Below, in pieces: positions 5,572-9,579 of a DNA stretch of 9,579 bases. The notes beneath the pieces are model-generated. The model did no database searches. It was not told the origin of the DNA and saw only the letters and a list, made by a program, of their open reading frames with translations. The DNA is from Pseudomonadota bacterium. GTDB taxonomy: Bacteria > Pseudomonadota > Gammaproteobacteria > Steroidobacterales > Steroidobacteraceae. The position numbers and the translations under genes were made by a program. Within the stretch, counting starts at the first letter, position 1, and every line of letters starts with the position of its first letter. The stretch spans positions 1 to 9,579 of the forward strand of contig JAJXZV010000274.1 in NCBI GenBank assembly GCA_021779875.1. Reading direction: 5' to 3'.

Positions 5572-6441
5572 ATGCGCAACCTCACCGTCGCCGCCACGCA
5601 AATGGCGTGTTCCTGGGATCGCGACGCGAACGTCGCGCGCGCCGAGGACCTGATCAGGCAGGCCGCCGGCCGCGGCGCCAACCTGATCCTCATCCAGGAA
5701 TTGTTCGAGACCCCGTATTTCTGCAAGGACCACGATCCGCGCCACTTCGAACTCGCGCGGCCGCTCGCGGGTCATCCGGCGGTGGAGCATTTCCGCGCCG
5801 TGGCGCGCGAGCTCGGCGTGGTGCTGCCGATCAGCGTGTTCGAGCGGGCCCAGCACGCCTTCTTCAACTCCCTGGTGATGATCGACGCCGACGGCAGCGT
5901 GCTCGGCAGCTACCGCAAGTCGCACATTCCCGAGGGCCCCGGCTACCACGAGAAGTTCTACTTCTCGCCGGGGGACACGGGTTTCAAGGTGTTCGACACG
6001 CGCTTCGCGAAGGTCGGCGTGGCGATCTGCTGGGATCAGTGGTTTCCGGAGGCGGCGCGCGCCATGGCGCTGATGGGCGCCGAGGTCCTCATGTATCCCA
6101 CGGCGATCGGCTCCGAGCCGCAGGATGCCTCGCTCGACTCGAGCGCGCATTGGCAGCGCACCATGCAGGGCCACGCCGCCGCGAACGTCATGCCGGTGGT
6201 CGCCTCGAACCGGGTCGGCACCGAACGGGGCGAGAAGTACGCCCTGACCTTCTACGGTTCGTCGTTCATCGCCGCGCACACGGGCGAGAAGGTCGCGGAG
6301 GCCGATCGCAGCAGCGAGGCGGTGCTCACTGCCCAATTCGACCTGGACGAGGTGCGCCGCTACCGCGAGAGCTGGGGGCTGTTCCGCGATCGCCGTCCCG
6401 ACCTGTACCGGCCGCTGCTGTCGTTCGATGGACGCGGCTGA
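5572..6441 (+). CDS. aguB: N-carbamoylputrescine amidase (nitrilase superfamily)
   Basis: This 289-residue cytoplasmic enzyme of the carbon-nitrogen hydrolase superfamily should hydrolyse N-carbamoylputrescine to putrescine, CO2 and ammonia, the last step of agmatine-to-putrescine conversion. The Glu-Lys-Cys triad is visible: E43 in LIQELFETPYF, K116 in YRKSHIPEGPGY, and C153 in GVAICWDQWFPEAAR. The block HIPEGPGYHEKFYFSPGDTGFKVFDTRF (118-145) and AHWQRTMQGHAAANVMPVVASNRVG are diagnostic of AguB rather than of other nitrilases. The length is normal. The partner agmatine deiminase, AguA, is not in the window. It follows the PuuR-like regulator by 25 bp and overlaps the next gene by 14 bp. Activity on N-carbamoyl-beta-alanine, which would feed the aminotransferase directly, is a weaker alternative. 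Confidence 0.92.
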   Translation: MRNLTVAATQMACSWDRDANVARAEDLIRQAAGRGANLILIQELFETPYFCKDHDPRHFELARPLAGHPAVEHFRAVARELGVVLPISVFERAQHAFFNSLVMIDADGSVLGSYRKSHIPEGPGYHEKFYFSPGDTGFKVFDTRFAKVGVAICWDQWFPEAARAMALMGAEVLMYPTAIGSEPQDASLDSSAHWQRTMQGHAAANVMPVVASNRVGTERGEKYALTFYGSSFIAAHTGEKVAEADRSSEAVLTAQFDLDEVRRYRESWGLFRDRRPDLYRPLLSFDGRG

Positions 6442-7897
6442 GAGGCCGATCCCGGCCGCGGCGCCCGATCTTCCCGAGGACCTGGTCTTCGTCGATCTGG
6501 AGACCACCGGCGGCAATCCGGACCACCACCGGATCACCGAGATCGGGATCGTGCGGATGACGCGCGGCGAGGTCCTCGAGCAGTGGAGCACCCTGGTGAA
6601 TCCCGAGGTGGCCATCCCGCCGTACATCCAGTCCTTCACCGGCATCACCGACGCCATGGTGGCGGACGCGCCGCGCTTTCGCGACGTCGCCCACGAAGTG
6701 CTCGAGCGGCTGCACGGCGCGGTGTTCGTCGCGCACAACGCCCGCTTCGACTACTCGTTCCTGCGCGCCGAGCTGCGCCGCATCGAGCGGCCGTTCCGGG
6801 CGCCCGTGCTGTGCACGGTCAAGTTGTCGCGGCGCCTGTTCCCGCAGCACCCGCGCCACAATCTCGACGCCGTGATGGAGCGCTTCGGCCTGGCGTGCGC
6901 CGAGCGCCATCGGGCGCTCGGCGACGCGCGCGTGCTCAAGGACTTCTGGCTGGCGCTGCGCCGCACGGTGCCGCAGGAGGCGCTCGCCGCCGCGGCCGCC
7001 GCGGTGCTCGCCGCCGTGCGTCTGCCGGCGCAGCTGCCGCCGGAACTCGCCGACGAGCTGCCGGAGGGGCCGGGCGTGTACCGCCTGTTCGGCGAGGACG
7101 AGGCGTTGCTGTACGTCGGCACGGGCGCATCGCTGCGCGCGCGCGTGCTCGCGCAACTCGCCGGCGAGGGCGGCGCGGCCAGGGAGGGCACGCTCGCGCG
7201 CCGCACCCGCCGGGTGGAGTGGACGCAGACCGCGGGGGAGCTGGGCGCGCGGCTGCTCGAATCCCAATGGGTCAAGAGGCACGAGCCGCCGCACAACCGG
7301 CGCCCCAAGGGCCGCGCGGACGGCTACACACTGTGCCCGGGCGCGCCGGGGGCGGCCGGCCGCGCGGTCGAGATCGTGTGCCTCGCCGATCTCGATCCGG
7401 CCCGGCTCGCCGACTGCCGCGGCGTGTTCCACACCGAGAAGGATGCCCGCAAGGCGCTCTGCGACATCGCCCGGGCGCAGCAGCTGTGCCTGAAGGTCGT
7501 CGGAATCGAGCCCGGCGAGGGCTCGTGCGTCGCCCATCAGACCGGCCGGTGCCGGGGCGCGTGCATCGGCCTCGAGCCGCCGGCGCGGCACGCGCTGCGC
7601 CTCGCCATGGCCTTGCTGCCGCTGAAGCTCAAGGACTGGCCGTTCCCGGGACGCATCGCGCTGCGCGAGCGGGCCGCGGGCTGGGGCGGCGATGCGCAGA
7701 TCGGTGCCGAGCTGCACGTGCTTGATCACTGGAGCTATCTGGGCACCGCGCGCTCGGACGAGGAGCTCGCGGCGCTGCGCACCCTCGAGGCGCCGGCCGT
7801 TTTCGACGCCGGCGTCTATCGGATCCTCACCCGCTGGTTCGAGGCGCATCCGCACATCGACTGGCACGACCTCGGCGCCGGGACCGGTGCGGCGTGA
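6428..7897 (+). CDS. DEDDh exonuclease fused to UvrC/Cho-like GIY-YIG endonuclease
   Basis: This 489-residue protein has an N-terminal DnaQ/epsilon-type 3'-5' exonuclease (about 18-180) and a UvrC N-terminal-like half (about 212-400). All exonuclease residues are present: D23 and E25 in FVDLETTGG, D108 in NARFDYSFL, H161 and D166 in HRALGDARVL. The GIY-YIG nuclease shows GVY (216-218), YVG (229-231), R239, E278 in LLESQWVK and N290; the lysine usual after YIG is Thr232. Four cysteines (C354, C367, C375, C379) in CLKVVG...GSCVAHQTGRCRGACIG match the UvrC cluster reported to hold an iron-sulfur centre. The UvrC RNase H-like and HhH domains are missing, as in Cho, so at most one incision is expected. 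A role in DNA repair or nucleic-acid clean-up is inferred. The start ATG lies inside the end of aguB (14-bp overlap) without a clear ribosome site, so translation is probably coupled. Confidence 0.9.
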   Translation: MDAAERPIPAAAPDLPEDLVFVDLETTGGNPDHHRITEIGIVRMTRGEVLEQWSTLVNPEVAIPPYIQSFTGITDAMVADAPRFRDVAHEVLERLHGAVFVAHNARFDYSFLRAELRRIERPFRAPVLCTVKLSRRLFPQHPRHNLDAVMERFGLACAERHRALGDARVLKDFWLALRRTVPQEALAAAAAAVLAAVRLPAQLPPELADELPEGPGVYRLFGEDEALLYVGTGASLRARVLAQLAGEGGAAREGTLARRTRRVEWTQTAGELGARLLESQWVKRHEPPHNRRPKGRADGYTLCPGAPGAAGRAVEIVCLADLDPARLADCRGVFHTEKDARKALCDIARAQQLCLKVVGIEPGEGSCVAHQTGRCRGACIGLEPPARHALRLAMALLPLKLKDWPFPGRIALRERAAGWGGDAQIGAELHVLDHWSYLGTARSDEELAALRTLEAPAVFDAGVYRILTRWFEAHPHIDWHDLGAGTGAA

Positions 7898-9579
7898 GCG
7901 AGAACGTCCTGTACTGGGTGGCCACCGCGCCGATCGGTGTCGCCTCGGTGCTCGCCGAGGAGCTCGCGGCGCTCGGCGCCACGGAGATCCGCGAGCGCAG
8001 CCACGACGTGCGCTTTCAAGGCTCCCTCGAGGTCGGCTACCGCGCCTGCCTCTGGTCGCGCACCGCCACCCGCGTGCTGCTCAGCCTCGGCTCGGCGCAG
8101 GCCGGCAGCGCGGCCGAGCTGCACGCCGGTCTCGCGCGCATGGACTGGAGCGCGCATCTGGCGCCCGGCGCGACGCTCGCCTGCGAGTGCACCGGCGGCA
8201 ACGAGGCCATCCGGCACACGATCTACGGCTCGCAGCTGCTCAAGGACGCGGTGTGCGACAGCCTGCGCGAGCGCACCGGCGAGCGGCCCGACATCTCGCC
8301 CGAGCGGCCCGACGTGCCGCTGCACCTGCACGTCGAGGGCCGCACGGCGCTGGTGTCCCTCGATTTCTCCGGCGAGAGCCTGCACCGGCGCGGCTACCGC
8401 GCCGAGTCGGGCCGGGCGCCGCTCAAGGAGAACGTGGCCGCGGCCGTGCTGCTGCGCGCCGGCTGGCCGCGGATCATGGACGCGGGCGGCGCGCTGGTCG
8501 ATCCGATGTGCGGGTCGGGCACGTTCCTGTGCGAGGCGGCGCTGATCGCCGCCGATGCCGCGCCCGGGCTCGAGCGCGAGTACTACGGGTTTCTCGGCTG
8601 GCGCGGCCACGATGCGCCGCTGTGGCACCGGCTGCGCGCCGAGGCCGAGGCGCGCCGCGCCGCGCGCACTGCGCGGCGCTCGGTGTTCGGGTCGGACGTG
8701 GATCCCGAGGCCGTGCGCATCGCCCTCGCCAACGCCGAGCGCGCCGGTGTCGCCGACTGGGTGCACGTCGAGCGCCGAGCGCTCGCCGAGGTCGCGCCGC
8801 CCAAGGGGCCGGCCGGTCTGGTGGTCGTCAATCCGCCCTATGGCGAGCGCATCGGCGCCGCGGCGGATCTGCCGGCGCTGTACGCCGATCTCGGCCGGGT
8901 CCTGCGCGAGGGGTTCGCCGGCTGGCAGGCCGCCGTGCTCGCCGGCAATCCGTCGCTCGCCATGCATCTCGGGATCTATGCGAAGCGCACGCATCGGCTG
9001 TTCAACGGCAACATCGAGTGCCGGCTGCTGCGCTTCGATCTCGGCGCACCGTCGCTGCCGCGCACCGCGGAGGCGGCGCGTGCGGACTGGTCGAGCCGCC
9101 AGGGCGCCCGCATGTTCGCGAACCGCCTGGGCAAGAACCTGAAGCGCCTGGAGCCGTGGGCGGCGCGCGAGGGCGTCGGCTGCTACCGGGTGTACGACGC
9201 GGACATGCCGGAGTATGCGTTCGCGATCGATCTGTACGACAGCGAAGCGCGCCACGTCTACGTGCAGGAGTATGCGGCGCCCAAGAGCGTCGACGAGGAG
9301 GGCGCGCGCCGCCGCCGCCGCGAGGTGCTCGCGGTGCTGCCGGAGACGCTCGGCGTGCCGCTCGAGCGGGTGCACTCGCGGGTGCGCCGGCCGCAGAAGG
9401 GCGCGAGCCAGTACGAGCGGCGCAGCGGCGCGGCCGAGCGCCACGTGGTGCGAGAGGGCGGTCTGCGTTTCTGGGTCAATTTCCGCGACTACCTCGACAC
9501 CGGGCTGTTCCTGGATCACCGGCTGGTGCGCGCGCGGCTGCGCGAGTGGGCGGGCGGGACGGACTTCCTCAACCTGTTC
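7894..9579 (+). CDS. rlmKL: Bifunctional 23S rRNA methyltransferase RlmKL, 3' part beyond the window
   Basis: The reading frame opens with GTG at 7894, overlapping the stop of the nuclease gene (GTGA), and runs without a stop to the window edge (562 codons; E. coli RlmKL is about 700 residues). RlmL makes N2-methylguanosine at 2445 and RlmK makes 7-methylguanosine at 2069 of 23S rRNA during large-subunit assembly. Residues about 1-155 are a THUMP-containing RNA-binding region (VLYWVATAPIGVASVLAEEL...). The RlmL methylase follows, with the SAM motif DPMCGSGTFLCEAAL (203 onward) and catalytic NPPYGERIG (313-321). The linker has NRLGKNLKRLEPWA and YRVYDADMPEYAFAIDLY. The start of the RlmK domain (FRDYLDTGLFLDHRLVRARL, then GTDFLNLF) is seen just before the cut; its own SAM motif lies outside. 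No internal stop or frameshift is visible. Its function is unrelated to aguB, but the overlaps suggest one transcript. Confidence 0.95.
   Translation, partial: MSENVLYWVATAPIGVASVLAEELAALGATEIRERSHDVRFQGSLEVGYRACLWSRTATRVLLSLGSAQAGSAAELHAGLARMDWSAHLAPGATLACECTGGNEAIRHTIYGSQLLKDAVCDSLRERTGERPDISPERPDVPLHLHVEGRTALVSLDFSGESLHRRGYRAESGRAPLKENVAAAVLLRAGWPRIMDAGGALVDPMCGSGTFLCEAALIAADAAPGLEREYYGFLGWRGHDAPLWHRLRAEAEARRAARTARRSVFGSDVDPEAVRIALANAERAGVADWVHVERRALAEVAPPKGPAGLVVVNPPYGERIGAAADLPALYADLGRVLREGFAGWQAAVLAGNPSLAMHLGIYAKRTHRLFNGNIECRLLRFDLGAPSLPRTAEAARADWSSRQGARMFANRLGKNLKRLEPWAAREGVGCYRVYDADMPEYAFAIDLYDSEARHVYVQEYAAPKSVDEEGARRRRREVLAVLPETLGVPLERVHSRVRRPQKGASQYERRSGAAERHVVREGGLRFWVNFRDYLDTGLFLDHRLVRARLREWAGGTDFLNLF

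Noticed and set aside
4860..5726. N-terminal extension of the aminotransferase frame to 734 residues
   Set aside because: The extension is antisense to the regulator and the start of aguB, crosses the promoter region, and has no domain. The ATG at 4859 has a good ribosome site and gives the normal family length and N-terminus.
6326..7867. 513-codon minus-strand frame opposite the nuclease gene
   Set aside because: It is a mirror of the GC-biased codons of the plus-strand gene, which has complete catalytic motifs; the antisense product is compositionally biased and unrecognisable.
7816..9519. 567-codon minus-strand frame opposite rlmKL
   Set aside because: The plus strand carries an unmistakable RlmKL along its whole length; the antisense product is Arg/Ala-rich without domains.

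Overview
The window is a GC-rich chromosomal segment, probably from a gammaproteobacterium outside the enterics. The grounds are a fused RlmK/RlmL-type 23S rRNA methyltransferase, an omega-amino-acid aminotransferase that reads very like the Pseudomonas BauA protein, a Pseudomonas/enteric-type tRNA-Thr(UGU), and strong GC bias at third codon positions, which also produces many long spurious antisense frames. I see no transposase, integrase, CRISPR array, phage gene or toxin-antitoxin pair. This looks like ordinary housekeeping and catabolic chromosome with a few unusual proteins and an informative regulatory region.

Layout, left to right. (1) A tRNA-Thr(UGU) on the minus strand runs off the left edge and has its own TATAAT box. 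(2) Upstream of it, on the same strand, lie a two-helix membrane protein of unknown function (106-756) and a degenerate EAL-domain protein with a GAF-like N-terminal region (934-2238). (3) Divergent from these, on the plus strand, are a queuosine-precursor transporter of the YhhQ/VUT family (2381-3091) and a small DUF861-type cupin (3134-3502), which ends in a strong GC hairpin. (4) Convergent with the cupin is a BauA-type beta-alanine/omega-amino-acid:pyruvate aminotransferase on the minus strand (3522-4859). (5) A divergent, relatively AT-rich control region (about 4860-4997) separates it from a PuuR-like XRE-cupin regulator (4998-5546). The regulator is followed by an N-carbamoylputrescine amidase, AguB (5572-6441), an exonuclease/GIY-YIG nuclease fusion (6428-7897), and RlmKL (7894 to beyond the right edge).

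How the genes fit together. The regulator, the aminotransferase and AguB suggest catabolism of polyamines and omega-amino acids. AguB would make putrescine from N-carbamoylputrescine, and the aminotransferase would take an omega-amino acid such as beta-alanine to a semialdehyde. The PuuR-like protein would sense a pathway ligand and control the divergent promoter. A good sigma70-type promoter for the aminotransferase (TTGAGG-N17-TATCAT) overlaps an inverted repeat and is followed by a 17-bp near-perfect palindrome; both are candidate operators. The aguB, nuclease and rlmKL frames overlap (14 bp and 4 bp), so they are probably translated from one message although their functions are unrelated.

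The more unusual points are: a -10-like TAnnnT box 6-7 nt before the ATG of all four plus-strand genes that do not overlap a preceding gene, suggesting leaderless mRNAs; an EAL domain lacking key catalytic residues; and a DEDDh-exonuclease/UvrC-like nuclease fusion with a four-cysteine cluster, sitting between a polyamine gene and an rRNA methylase gene. I did not find a convincing wholly new system.
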